From positions 6,374,501 through 6,438,500 of the forward strand of contig NC_087158.1 in NCBI RefSeq assembly GCF_035594125.1: a stretch of 64,000 nucleotides of DNA, read 5' to 3'. The stretch comes from Scylla paramamosain. Taxonomy: Eukaryota > Arthropoda > Malacostraca > Decapoda > Portunidae. Below are positions 27,401 to 38,801 of this stretch, one piece after another. A program made the translations under genes and the position numbers. Within the stretch, counting starts at the first letter, position 1. Each line of letters opens with the position of its first letter. The notes beneath the pieces are model-generated. The model made no database searches. It was not told the DNA's origin and saw only the letters and a list, made by a program, of their open reading frames with translations.

Positions 27401-28349
27401 GACATTACTATAAAAAATGTCTTTTGAGTGTTTTTGAGCGTGTTAGGCAATAAAGCACTAAAAAGCAGGGCAAACACATTACATTGGAATAAAACCAATT
27501 TTTAACAAGAACTTGCCTTTAAGTGTTTTGAGCTCCTTATATATTAAAACACTAAAACGCATGGAAAATACACTTTTTGGTGAAACAGAAGAACATTACC
27601 AAAAACATGTATTTTGAGGGTTTTTGATCATTTTACCAATAAAAACGCTTAAATACATGTAAAGAAACGTATTTTTGGGAAACAAGAGGACATTACGAGA
27701 AACGTGTATTGTGAGTGTTTTTAAGTTCCTTAAGTTTTTAAGTTTTTAAGTTTTTAAGTTTTTAAGTACCAAAAAAGCTAAAACCCACAAATAACACTCT
27801 TTATAGAGAAAAAAAAAGAAAAAAAAATATGATTTTTTTTTTGTTATTCATCTTCATAGGTACTATGATGCCAAAATTCTGGCAATAATCTTTTAGAATC
27901 AAAAACAAAATTATTGAAAACGTGTCTTTTCGGTGTTTTACGTAGAAAAACGGTAAAACAAATGTAAACCAACCAATGTCTGAGTGTATTGCACATTGTT
28001 TAGTACCAAAACGCCAAACTCCATGCAAAGTACCCTACATGATGAAAAAATACAACATATTCAGAAACGTGTCTTTTGAGTATTTATGAGCGTGTTATGC
28101 ACCAAAACGCTAAATAACATGGAAGGAACCCTATTAACAAAAGCGTGTCTTTTGAATGTTTTCAAGCAACTTACGTACCAAAAGGCTAAAACGCATGCAG
28201 AACACCCTTTATGAAAAAAATATAAAAAAAAATAAATAAAAAAAATAACAAAAGTGCATTTTAAGTGTTTTGGAGAATATTACATAGGAAGAGAGGCAAA
28301 AATTCCTTGCAAAGTACCCTATGTGATACCTAAAATAAAAAAAAAAACT
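24474..28349 (+). repeat. Satellite array, plus orientation (HOR segment 3)
   Basis: HOR units with the marker near 25,570, 26,670 and 27,810. From about 24,700 to 27,960 it matches 33,890-37,095 directly, including an unusual short join (CTGGCAATA...CTTT near 27,878) that deletes several monomers. A short direct repeat of TTTTTAAG (about five units) lies at 27,725-27,768. After about 27,960 the monomers become diverged and lose HOR order. No gene is seen. Confidence 0.9.
24668..24692. other. Hairpin filler at a satellite deletion join
   Basis: A 10-bp perfect stem (TATACACGTA with its complement TACGTGTATA) and a 5-nt loop lie in about 40 bp of sequence foreign to the monomer. On the left is the CATTAACAAATAC monomer end. 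On the right the array restarts in a different monomer (ATGTTAGGCACC), about 0.4 kb further along the HOR than expected from the copy at 41,100-41,550. Confidence 0.75.
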
Positions 28350-30328
28350 TATAATTCTTGTTTTTGGTAAAGTTGTTCTGTTTCTCCATATAGAGTGATA
28401 TTAACGCGTATTCGCGTTTTGCCACCTAAGAAACTCGAAAACACTCAAAATACTTGTTTTTGGTAATATTCTGTTTTTCTAAAAATGGTGTTTTGCTTGC
28501 GTTTTAGCGTTTTGGTACATAAGTAGATCAAAACATTCAAACAACACGTTTTTTGGTAATGTTGTTTTGTTTTCCCACAGAGTTGTCCATTCTTTTTTTT
28601 CACATTTTGGTGCCTAACATTCAAACACTCAAAAGACATGTTCTGGAAATATCGTTTTGTTTCCCGATAGGTTTTTTCCATCCACTTTGGCGTTTTGGTA
28701 CCTACCAATGGGATAAACGCACACACACACACACACACACACAAAAAAAAAAAAAAAAAGTTTTTGTTCTGTTTCTTCATGTAGAGTGCTTTTCATGAGT
28801 TTTAGCTGTTTGATACCTAAAAAGCTCAAAAACACTCGTAATACACGTTTCTCGTAATGATTTCTCTTTTTTCCCTAATAGAGTATTTTGTGTTTTTTTT
28901 TTACGTAACAAGTTCAAAAACACATAAAATGCACCTTTTTGTGTATTGTGTTTCTCCATAAATGATGTTTTGCATGCGTTTTACAAGCGCTTTAATAAGC
29001 AAATAGTTCAAAAATACTCAAAAGACACCTTTCAGGAAATGTTGTTTTGTTTTCTCATATATGGTTCTTTCCATGCTTTATAGCGTTTTCTGCCTAGCAA
29101 GCTGATAAACACTCAAAAGACATGTTTCTGGAGATATCGTTTCCTTTCCGAAATACAAGCTACTTTGCATCATGTTTATGTTTTGGTAAATAACAATGTG
29201 AAATACACTAAAAATACAAGATTTTAATGTATGTTTCTCCATACAGAGTGCTATTTATGCGTTTTAGCCTTTTAGTACCTAAGAAGTAAAAAAATATATT
29301 CATAATTCAAGTTTCTCTTGATGTCTTTTCGTTTCCTCAAATAGAGTACTTTGCATGCATTTCGGAGTTTTTCTTCCCACCAATCTCAAAAACACTCAAA
29401 ATACTTGTTTTGGGTAATGTTATCATCTTTTTACATAAAGGGTGTTCTGCATGCGTTTTAGCGTTTTGGTACGTATCTAGCTGAAAGAAACACAGAAGGC
29501 ACGATTTTGGCATGTTGTTTGTTTTCCTATATAAAGTGCTTGCATTTTTTTTTTTTTTTTGCTGATTGGTGCATAACATGAAAAAAAATATATTTGTAAT
29601 GATGTTTTCCTTCCTAATATAAGAGGCTTTGCATGCATTTTTGCGTTTTAATAACTCATAATTTGATAAACACTGAAAATAAACGTTCTTGGTAATATTG
29701 ATCTCTTTCTCCATATAGAATGACTCTTGCATTTTTTGGGGAGTATCCAAAAACTTCAAAAAACACTCCTAATACACGTTTTTCGTAATAAATACTTTGT
29801 GTGCATATTGGCGATTTTCTACGTAATAAGCAGAAAACACACAAAACACTATTTTCTTTCTCCATAAAGGGTGTTTTGCATGTGTTAAAACACATGCTTT
29901 TTATTACATAAAAAGCTCAAAGACACTGAAAAGATACGTTATTCGTAATGTTATTTTTATATTATATGTTATTCGTTATGTTATTTTTCGTTTCCACATA
30001 TCAAAGGATTTCGATTCATTTTGGTGTTTTAACCTAACAAGGTGAAAAACTCACAAAATACACTATTTTCGTAATGTTTTGTTTTCCATATAGAGTGCTT
30101 TTTATAATTTTTAGCGTATTAGTGCCTCAAAAACTCTCAAAAGACACGTTTCTGGTGTTGTCTAATTTCCTCAATATAGTTGTTTTGCATGCATTTTGGC
30201 GTTTTGGTCCCTAATAATGTGGAAAAACCTAAAAAAATGCACGTTTTTGGTAATTCTCTTGTATTTCTCGATAGAGAGTACTATTCATGCGTTTCAGCAT
30301 TTTTTTGTACCTAAAAATCTCAAAAATA
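28350..30328 (-). repeat. Diverged satellite monomers, minus orientation
   Basis: Monomer cores read on the minus strand (GCATGCGTTTTAGCGTTTTGG on the plus strand, about every 95 bp) without HOR order or the A/T marker. It contains an (AC)n run at 28,720-28,742 followed by an 18-base A-run, and a 20-bp palindrome at 29,878-29,897 (GCATGTGTT-AA-AACACATGC). No gene is seen. Confidence 0.85.
28720..28742. repeat. (AC)n microsatellite plus A-run
   Basis: About eleven AC units followed by roughly 18 A residues, inside a reversed monomer. Confidence 0.95.
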
Positions 30329-31558
30329 GAGAAACATAACAACTTTACCAAAAACATGCATTTCGAGTGTATTTAACATTCTTAGATACGTAAAGGACAA
30401 AATCCGTGCAAAGCATCCAATATGGAAAAATAAAACGAGACCTCCAGAAATGTTTTCTTTTTTTTTCAGTGTTTATGAGCGTTCTAAGCACCAAAACGAT
30501 AAAAAAGCATATAAAGCACCCTCTATGGAAAAAAAAAAATGAAATACTTTGAACGTATACATTCAGTGTTTTTTTTTTAACTTCTCATGTACCAAAACGC
30601 TAAAACACACACAAAAAAAAATCGAGAAACACTATCACTTTATCAAAAACGTGTATTTTGAGTGTTTTTCATCTTCTTATGTAGAAAATTCATACAGAAG
30701 TACTCTATCATGAAACGAGAAGACATTACGAGAAACTTGTATTATGAATGTCTTCGTTTTAGGTATGAATATGGTAAAATGCATGAAGAGATCATTACCA
30801 AAAACGTTTATTTTGAGTGTTTTTTTTTCTTTAATTGTTACTTAGAAAAAGACAAAATGCATGAAAAATATAATTCATGGGGAAACTAAAGAACATTACG
30901 AGAAACGTGTATTATAAGTGTTATTGACCTTCTTAGGTACCAAAACACTACTCATATTTAAGAAACAGAATAATATTACACACACACACACAAAAAAAAA
31001 AAAAAAAGGTATTTTCCGTGTTTAATATTGTTAGGTACCAAAAGGCGAAAATGTCTGCAAAACTCCCTAAATAAAAAAAAAAGAAACATTACGAAAAATG
31101 TTTCTTTTGAGTATTTTTCACCGTGTTACGCACCAAAACATTAAAAAAAAGCCAAGAAATCACACTTCATTATAAAATAGAACAAAATTATGAAAAAAAA
31201 GTGTCTTCTGAGGATTTCTTAACTTCTTACGTAACAAAACGCTACAGTTTCAAATTGTTAGCTGTGAAATCACCAAAATGCGTGCAAAGCCTATTGTATG
31301 GGGAAATGAAGTGACATTACAAGAAACGTGTGTTTAGAGTATTTATGAGTTAGGCACCAAAACCCTAAAAATCATGGAAAACACACTATATGGGAAAACA
31401 AAACAACATTACGAGAAACTTGCCTTTGAAAGTTTTTAGCTAAAACGCTAAAACGCAGGCAAAACACCCTTTATGGAGAAAAACAAGATCATTACCAAAA
31501 AACGTGTATTTTGAGTGTTTTAAAAATTGTTACGTAAAAAAAGACAAAATGCACGAAA
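30329..31558 (+). repeat. Diverged satellite monomers, plus orientation
   Basis: Orientation flips at ACCTAAAAATCTCAAAAATAG|AGAAAC. Monomers are diverged and lack HOR order. A short (CA)n/A-run lies near 30,978-31,007. The last monomer (AAGACAAAATGCACGAAA) is interrupted by the reversed block that follows and resumes at 31,837. Confidence 0.8.
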
Positions 31559-31836
31559 TTTTTGGGAATTGTTGTTTTAGTTGTTTTAGTTGTATTAGTG
31601 TTTTTGGAAATATTATTTCTTTTTCCCGTATAGGGATCTTCCTACGTCCTTTTTTTTTTTTCGTTTATGTGCATAACACGCTCATAAACATTCAAAACAC
31701 ACCTTTCTGTATGTGTCGTCTTCTTTCCCCATAAAGGGTGATTTACACTCATTTTGGCGATTTGGTAACTAACAATATGAAATACAATCAAAACACACGT
31801 TCATTGTAATGTTATTTTATTTTTTTTCCTTCTTAG
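31559..31836 (-). repeat. Reversed satellite chunk inserted in a plus monomer (duplicate of 32,220-32,486)
   Basis: Nearly identical over about 270 bp to 32,220-32,486 (offset about 658-661), including the odd TTGTTTTAGTTGTTTTAGTT stretch. The differences seen are single bases and T-run length. The flanking plus monomer reads through if the chunk is removed: GACAAAATGCACGAAA joins GGAAACTAAAGAACACTACG, matching the intact monomer at 30,850-30,900. Confidence 0.85.
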
Positions 31837-32040
31837 GGAAACTAAAGAACACTACGAGAAACGTGTAGGTACCACAACACTGAAAGACATGCCAAACACC
31901 ATTGATGATGAAACAGAACGACATTTCCAGAACTTGTCTTATCAGTGTTTATAACTGCGTTAAGCAAGAAAACGAAAAAAAAAAATCCAAAAAATTATCT
32001 TTTTATTATTTTTGAGCTCCTTCCATACCAAAACGCTAAC
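31837..32040 (+). repeat. Diverged satellite monomers, plus orientation
   Basis: Resumption of the interrupted plus monomer (GAAACTAAAGAACACTACG), then about two further monomers. It ends at ATACCAAAACGCTAACACTC, where orientation flips. Confidence 0.7.
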
Positions 32041-33017
32041 ACTCATAATACAAGTTTCTCGAAATGTCTTTTCGTTTCCCCATATATGCATTTGGGTTTT
32101 TTCTAGGTATAAAACTGAAAACACTAAAAATACACGTGTTTTATTAAAGTTGTTCTGTATCTCCATAAAGCGTGTTTACTTGGTAAGTATTTAGCTCATA
32201 AACACTCAAAAGAAACGTATTTTTGGGAATTGTTGTTTTAGTTGTTTTAGTTGTATTAGTGTTTTAGGAAATATTATTTCTTTTTCCCGTATAGGGATCT
32301 TCCTACGTCCTTTTTTTTTCGTTTATGTGCATAACAAGCTCATAAACATTCAAAACACACCTTTCTGTATGTGTCGTCTTCTTTCCCCATAAAGGGTGAT
32401 TTACACTCATTTTGGCGATTTGGTAACTAACAATATGAAATACAATCAAAACACACGTTCATTGTAATGTTATTTTTTTTTTTTCCATTTAGAATGATAT
32501 TTTTAGTTTTAGTGTTTTTAATATCCAAAAAAAAATTAAAAATACTCATAATACACGTTTCTTGTAATACCTTCGTTTCCCATTTATATGGTATTTTCCA
32601 TACATTTTGGCGTTTTTCTACGTAAAATATCCCAAAAACATTCCAAAAACACGTTTTTGGTAAAGTTGTTCTGTGTTTCCATAAAGGCTGTTTTGTATGC
32701 GTTTTAACGATATGGTATGTAAGTAGCTCAAAAATACTCATAAATCAAGTGTTTTATAATGTTTTGTTTTCTCTTACAAGGTCCTTACCATTCTTTTAAG
32801 CGTTTTGTTGCCTAGAACACTCATAAACACTCAAAACACATGTTTCTGGAAATGTCGTTTCTTATCCCATTTAGTAGACACGTATTTGCTAATGATGTTT
32901 GGTTTTCCCATAGTCGGAGTTTTCCATGTTTTTTTTTTTAGCGTTTTGGTGACTAACACGCTTATGAATACTAAAAAATACATGTTTCTGGAAATATCGT
33001 TTCGTTTTCAAATTTTC
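32041..33017 (-). repeat. Diverged satellite monomers, minus orientation
   Basis: Reversed monomers without HOR order. It contains the source or sister copy (32,220-32,486) of the chunk at 31,559. It ends at TTCGTTTTCAAATTTTCAAC, where satellite similarity stops. Confidence 0.8.
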
Positions 33018-33435
33018 AACATATCCTGATGTTTATATCATGTGAATTTTACGTCCCTAGCTGCAATAAATGAATTATAGTACCCCTTTAAACATTATCG
33101 CTTCATATCTCAAAGTAGCGAATTTTCGGATGTAAAAATGATCGTTACTATTCCTGTTACACATATACAGGCTATTGCAGCTTTTTAAACTATATAAGAC
33201 AAAAAAATGTGCTATCAAAATTTTTGTTTGGAGTTTTTTTTTTTTAAATATGTTATAACATTTTTTTAAATATTTTTCGTAGAAATATATTTTTTTTTAC
33301 CATTTTACATGAAAAAAAAACAATATATAGAAAAAATTGTTGGTCTATCCTTCCTGATTAAATGCATTTTTAATGAAAAAAAAAAATATAGGCAATTTAA
33401 CATAGGATTCGTGATTCTACGTCACCGCCACTCCA
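33018..33435. other. Non-satellite AT-rich island within the array
   Basis: About 420 bp with no trace of the monomer core. It carries AGCTGCAATA near 33,059 and its complement TATTGCAGCT near 33,174, and long T- and A-rich runs. It has no ORF of note. Reversed satellite resumes on its right at about 33,436 (CACTCCATAAATACTCAAAAG). It could be an unrecognised MITE or a captured fragment; I do not recognise it. Confidence 0.65.
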
Positions 33436-33508
33436 TAAATACTCAAAAGACGCGATTCTAGACATCTTTATTGTTCTCTTTATATTGTGGTTTGCATGCA
33501 TTTTGGCG
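33436..33508 (-). repeat. Short reversed monomer stub
   Basis: Less than one monomer in minus orientation (TTTGCATGCATTTTGGCG). It joins directly to plus-orientation TTTAAATACATGCAAAGAAC at about 33,508. Confidence 0.7.
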
Positions 33509-36500
33509 TTTAAATACATGCAAAGAACCTTATGTTTGGGAAACGAAACAACATTACGAGAAACGTGTATTACAAGTGATTCTAAAGTTCCTTCAGTACC
33601 GAAAAGCTAAAACCCACAAATAACACTCTTTAGAAAAATAAATAATAAATTAAAAAATTAAAAAATGGGACTTTTTTTTTTTGTTATTCATCTTCATAGG
33701 AACCAAGATGCCAAAATTCTACCAAAATTCAGTTAATTTATGTGGAAAAAAGATCATCATAAAAGTTAATTATAGCTTTTTTTTTTTCGGATTGTTATGT
33801 ATCAAACCCTAAAGTGCATGCAAAGCCACCTATATAGGGAAGTTAAACGACTTTACTAGAAACCTGTCTTTTCAGTGTTTTCAGCATGTTAGGCACCAAA
33901 ACGATAAATAATATGGAAGTCAGTCAATATGTGAATCCAAGAGAAAATTACTGAAAACGTGTCTTTTCAGTATTTTACGTAGAAAAACGCTAAAGCGGAT
34001 ACAAACCATCCTATATGAAGAAATAAAATAACATTACCAAAAAGATATATTTTGAGTGTTTTTGAGCTTGTTAATGCAAAAAATGCAAAAAATGGATGTA
34101 AAGCACTCTATATTAGGAAACAAAAGGACATTACGTGAAACGTGTATAATAAGTGTTTTATAGTTTTAAAACAACCACAAGGCAATAAACGCAAAAACTT
34201 GTGTATATAGAGAAATTTCTTACATACCAAAATGAATAAATGCATGAATAACACTTTTTATCGATAAACAGAACTACCTTACGAAATTCTGTATTTTGAA
34301 TGTTTTTCACATTCTTAGTTACAAAAATGCCAAATTACATGCGAAACAAGCTTCATGTGGGAAAAAAATGACATTACTAGAAAAGTGTCTTTTGAGTGTT
34401 TTTCAGCGTGATATGCAACAAAGCATTAAAAAGCAGAACGATCACATTACATGGGAATAAAACCAACTTTTACGAAGAATTTGCCTTAAAGTGTTTTTTA
34501 ACAACTTATATACGAAACAGCTAAAACGCATGAAAAACAAACTTTATGGAGAAACAGAATAATATTACCAAAAACATGTATTTTCAGTGTTTTTGATCAT
34601 GTTATCTATAAAAACGCTTAAGTATATGCAAAGAACATTATGTTTGGGAAAGAAAAGGACATTACGAGAAACGTGTATTATGAGTGTTTTTTTTTTAAGT
34701 TCCTTAAGTACCAAAAAGCTAAAACCCACAAATAACACTCTTTATTTAGAAAATAAAAACAAATAAAAAAATAAAGAAAATTATTATTATTATTATTTTT
34801 TTTTTTTTTTGTTATCTTCATAGGTACCGAGATGCCAAAATTCTAGGAAAATTCAGGGCAATTATGTGATAAAAGAATATTATTAAAAAAGTTAATTTCA
34901 GCTTCTTTTTTATTCGGACTATTATGTACCAAACACTAAAGTGCATGGAAAGCCTCCAATATGAGGAAATTAAACGACCTTACCAGAAATCTGTGTTTTG
35001 AGTGTTTTTTAGCATGTTATACACCAAAACGATAAATAACAAGGAACTCATTCTATATGGGAATCCAAAACAAAGTTACTGAAAACGTGTCTTCTCAGTG
35101 TTTTACGTAGAAAAACGTTAAAACGGATGGAAACCAACCAATATCATGAAATAGAAAAACGTTACTAAAAAGGTATATTTTGAGTGTTTTTGAGCTTTTT
35201 ACCTACAAAAAACTTGAAAATTGATGCAAAGCACTCTATATTGGGAAACAAAAGGACATTGCAAGAAAAGTGTATAATGAGTGTTTTATAGTTCAAAAGA
35301 ACCACAAAGCAAAAAACGGAAAAATCGTGTATATGGAGAGATTTCCTAGATACCAAAATGCTGAAACTCATGAATAACACTCTTAATTGAGAAACAGAAC
35401 AACCTTACTAAATGCGTGTATTTTGAGTGCTTTTAACATTCTTAGTTACCAATACCCCAAATTGCATGCGAAAATAGATTTGTGGGAAAAAAAATGATTT
35501 ACCAGAAAAGTGTATTTTGAGTGTTTTTGAGCGTGATAGGCAATAAAGCACTAAAAAGGAGGGCAATCACATTACATTGGAGTAAAACGAATTTTTACCA
35601 AGAACTTGCCTTTAAGTGTTTTTGAACTCCTTATATACCAAAACACTAAAACGCATGCAAAACACACTTTATGGTGAAACAGAATATAATTAACAAAAAC
35701 ATGTATTTTGAGTGTTTTTGATCATGTTACCATTAAAAACGCTTAAATACAATGAAAAAAACACTATTTTTGGGAAACGAAAGGAGATTACGAGAAATGT
35801 GTATTATGAGTGTTTTTAAGTTCATTAATTACCAAAAAGCTAAAAGCCACAAATAACACTCTTTATTGAGAAACAATAAATAAACAAAAAAAATACGATA
35901 TTTTTTTTTCTTTCTTATTCATCTTTACAGGTACCAATATGCCAAAATTCTGGCAAAATTCAGGATATTATGTAAAATAAGAACATTATCAAAAAAGTTA
36001 AATTTAGCTTTTTTTTCGGACTGTTATGTACCAAACCCGTAAAGTGAATGCAAAGCCACCTGTAAGGGTCTTATGAGTGTTTTTCAGCATCTTAGGAACC
36101 AACACGATCAATAACATGGAAATTAATCTATATGGGAATCCAAAAACAAATTACTAAAAACGTGTCTTTTCCGTGTTTTACATAGAAAACGCTAAAACGG
36201 ATGCAAACCAACCAATATGAAGAAATAAAATAACATTACCTAAAAGGTATATTTTGAGTGTTTTTGAAATTGTTACCTACAAAAAACGCGAAAATGGATG
36301 GAAAGCACTCTATATTGGGAAGCAAAAGGACATTACGAGAAACGTGTATAATGAGTGTTTTATAGTTTCACAAGAACTACAAGGCAAAAAACGTAAAAAC
36401 TCGTTTATATAGAGAAGTTTCTTACATTCTAAAATGCTGAAACTCTGGAACAACACTCTTAATTGAGAAACAGAACAATATTACTAAATACGTGTATTTT

Positions 36501-37098
36501 GAGTGTTTTTCACATGCTTAGTTACCAAAACCCCAAATTGCATGCGAAACCAGCTTTATGTGGGAAAAAAATGACATTACCAGAAAAAATGTCTTTTCAG
36601 TGTTTTTGAGCGTGTTAGGCAATAAAGCACTAAAAAGCTGGGCAAAAACATTACATTGGAATAAAACCAATTTTTAACAAGAACTTGACTTTAAGTGTTT
36701 TTGAGCTCTTTATATACCAAAACACTAAAACGCATGCAAAATACACTTTATGGTGAAACAGAAGAACATTACCAAAAACATGTATTTTGAGTGTTTTTGA
36801 TCATGTTACCAATAAAAACGCTTAAATACATGCAAAGAACCCTATTTTTTGGGAACGAAAGGACATTACGAGAAACGTGTATTATGAGTGTTTTTAGGTT
36901 CCTTAAGTACCAAAAAAAGCTAAAACCCACAAATAACACTCTTTATAAAGAAAAAAAAAATTATTATTATTATTATTATTTTTTTTTTTTTTATTCATCT
37001 TCATAGGTACTAAGATGCCAAAATTCTGGCAATATTCTTTCGGAATCGAAAACAAAATTACTGAAAACGTATCTTTTCGGTGTTTTACGTAGAGAAAA
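33509..37098 (+). repeat. Satellite array, plus orientation (HOR segment 4)
   Basis: HOR units with markers near 33,640, 34,750, 35,870 and 36,950. From about 33,890 it is a direct duplicate of 24,700-27,960, including the same internal short join near 37,022. ATT microsatellite runs lie at about 34,780-34,800 and 36,960-36,980 within the markers. It is interrupted at 37,098 by the LINE insertion. No gene is seen. Confidence 0.9.
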
Positions 37099-38626
37099 CA
37101 GAGAATAGACCCGTCAAATCCTCAAGAATATGTAAATGAATTAAATTCTTTTTACTCTAGATTTGATATCCATGATTTTAATGAAGAATGTAACAATATT
37201 ATGTCACTTGCAAATAGTATTGAGTCAGACCATATAACTATCACAGAAGAAGATACAAGACGCTCTTTGAAACGAATTAAGTGTGGTAAAGCTGGTGGTC
37301 CAGATGGTATAGGTTCAAGGTTATTGAAAAACTGTGCAGAACAACTTGTTAATCCAGTTTGTAAACTTTACCAAGCTTCACTTGATCAGTCCGTAATTCC
37401 AGATGTGTGGAAGAAATCTGAAGTTATTCCAGTGCCTAAAACCAACAACCCAAAAGAGCTAAATGATTTAAGACCTGTCGCACTAACCCCAATTCTTATG
37501 AAATGTTTGGAGCACAATGTAAAACCACATCTCTGTAAATATTTAGACTCAGAGCGAGATAACTTTCAATTTGCTTATTGTGAAAACAGATGTGTTCAAG
37601 ATGCTATATTAACGTTACTTCACCCTATCCATGAACACTTAGAGAATCGAAATACACAGGTTCGCATTCTTTTTATAGATTTTAGTAGCGCTTTTAACAC
37701 CATCCAACCCCACATATTGTTACAAAAGTTACTAGCATTAAATGTAAACAGAAAACTCATTAAATGGATACATAGTTACCTAACAATGCGTTCACAATAT
37801 ACAAAACTTAAAAATGTTAGATCAGACATTGCTATAACAAATACAGGGGCACCCCAAGGTTGTGTTCTGGCTCCACTACTTTTTGTATTGTACACAAATG
37901 ACTGCAGAAGTAAATATAAAAGTTGTTCTATAATTAAATATGCAGATGACACGGCAATAGTGGGAAAAATCAATAATGATGATTCACGAGAGTTCCTGAA
38001 GCAAGTTGAAGACTTTGTTACATGGTGCAATAATAACTTTTTTAAATCTAAATGTAAAGAAAACAAAAGAAATGATAATTGATTTCCGTACAATTAACAC
38101 AATTCCAGATCCACTAGTCATAGCCAATGAGCAAGTTGAAAGAGTACATGAATATAAATATCTTGGCGTAATAATTGATGACAAATTAACAGGATCTTCA
38201 AATACAATTAAATTATACAAAAAATGTAAACAGAGAATTAATTTTCTAAGAATATTGAAAAACATCCATATAGATCAATCAATATTATCACTATTTTATA
38301 AATCAGTAATTGAATCCATTTTGAGCTTTGCTATTACAGTATGGTATGGATCCTTAACATGTAAAGATAGAAATAAACTCAAAAGAATTGTAAAGAACGC
38401 TGGTAAACTTAAAGCTAGAACTGATTCCCTAGATGATATATATATTATGATGGTGATAAAACAACTAAATAAAATTATGAATGATGTCCAGCATCCACTG
38501 CACTGCCAATACAAGTTCCTGAGATCTGGTAAAAGACTTGCCCTCCCAAAGCTGCAAACTACTAGATTTAAAAATACCTTTATTCCTAAGAGTATAGATC
38601 TCTTCAATTCCTTTGCTTCCCGCTAA
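37099..38626 (+). pseudogene. L2/CR1-like LINE reverse transcriptase (ORF2, single frameshift)
   Basis: RNA-directed DNA polymerase of a non-LTR retrotransposon. The frame is open from the truncation point (QRIDPSNPQEYV) with no start codon of its own. In order are NELNSFYSRFD, KAGGPDGI (about 37,290), LRPVALTPILMKCLE (about 37,470), and motif A LFIDFSSAFNTI (about 37,670, catalytic D). Then come GAPQGCVLAPLLFVLYTND (motif B, about 37,845), YADD (motif C, about 37,938), the thumb KYLGVIID (about 38,155) and the C-terminal SILSFAITVWYGSL (about 38,315). All catalytic residues are present. The frame breaks once, in a run of T at about 38,037-38,043 (NNN then FLNLNVKKTKE), after which it stays open to a stop at 38,624-38,626. 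The endonuclease domain is lost to 5' truncation. The single break means fairly recent inactivation or dead-on-arrival insertion. Confidence 0.9.
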
Positions 38627-38761
38627 CTTTTGTTTTATGTGTGTGAGTGTGTATTTTTAATGATGTATTATTTTCAGTATATTATATTATATTATGTGGA
38701 TGAGCTACTGAGCAAGCCAAGAAGATTTTCATGTTGTATGTAATTCAATGTGACAATAAAG

Positions 38762-38799
<38 letters not shown>
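38762..38799. repeat. (ACTT)n tail of the LINE
   Basis: About nine tandem ACTT/TTAC units directly after AATAAAGCTT. It forms the 3' end of the LINE at the satellite junction. Confidence 0.95.
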
Positions 38800-38801
38800 A
38801 A

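Larger units (their letters stand above)
37099..38801 (+). mobile_element. 5'-truncated L2/CR1-like LINE inserted in satellite
   Basis: A LINE copy in the plus direction, truncated at its 5' end inside ORF2, as is typical of target-primed insertion. It comprises the ORF2 remainder (to 38,626), a short 3' UTR, AATAAA near 38,755 and a terminal (ACTT)n tail at 38,762-38,799. Satellite flanks resume with CTAAAACGCTAAAACAGATG. The tandem-repeat 3' tail, instead of poly(A), fits the L2/CR1 group. The copy looks much less decayed than the CR1 fragment at 11,795. No clear target duplication was found. Confidence 0.88.

Noticed and set aside
29878..29897. 20-bp palindrome as a protein-binding operator
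   Set aside because: It arises from a single diverged monomer (GCATGTGTT facing itself) and does not recur, so there is no evidence of function.
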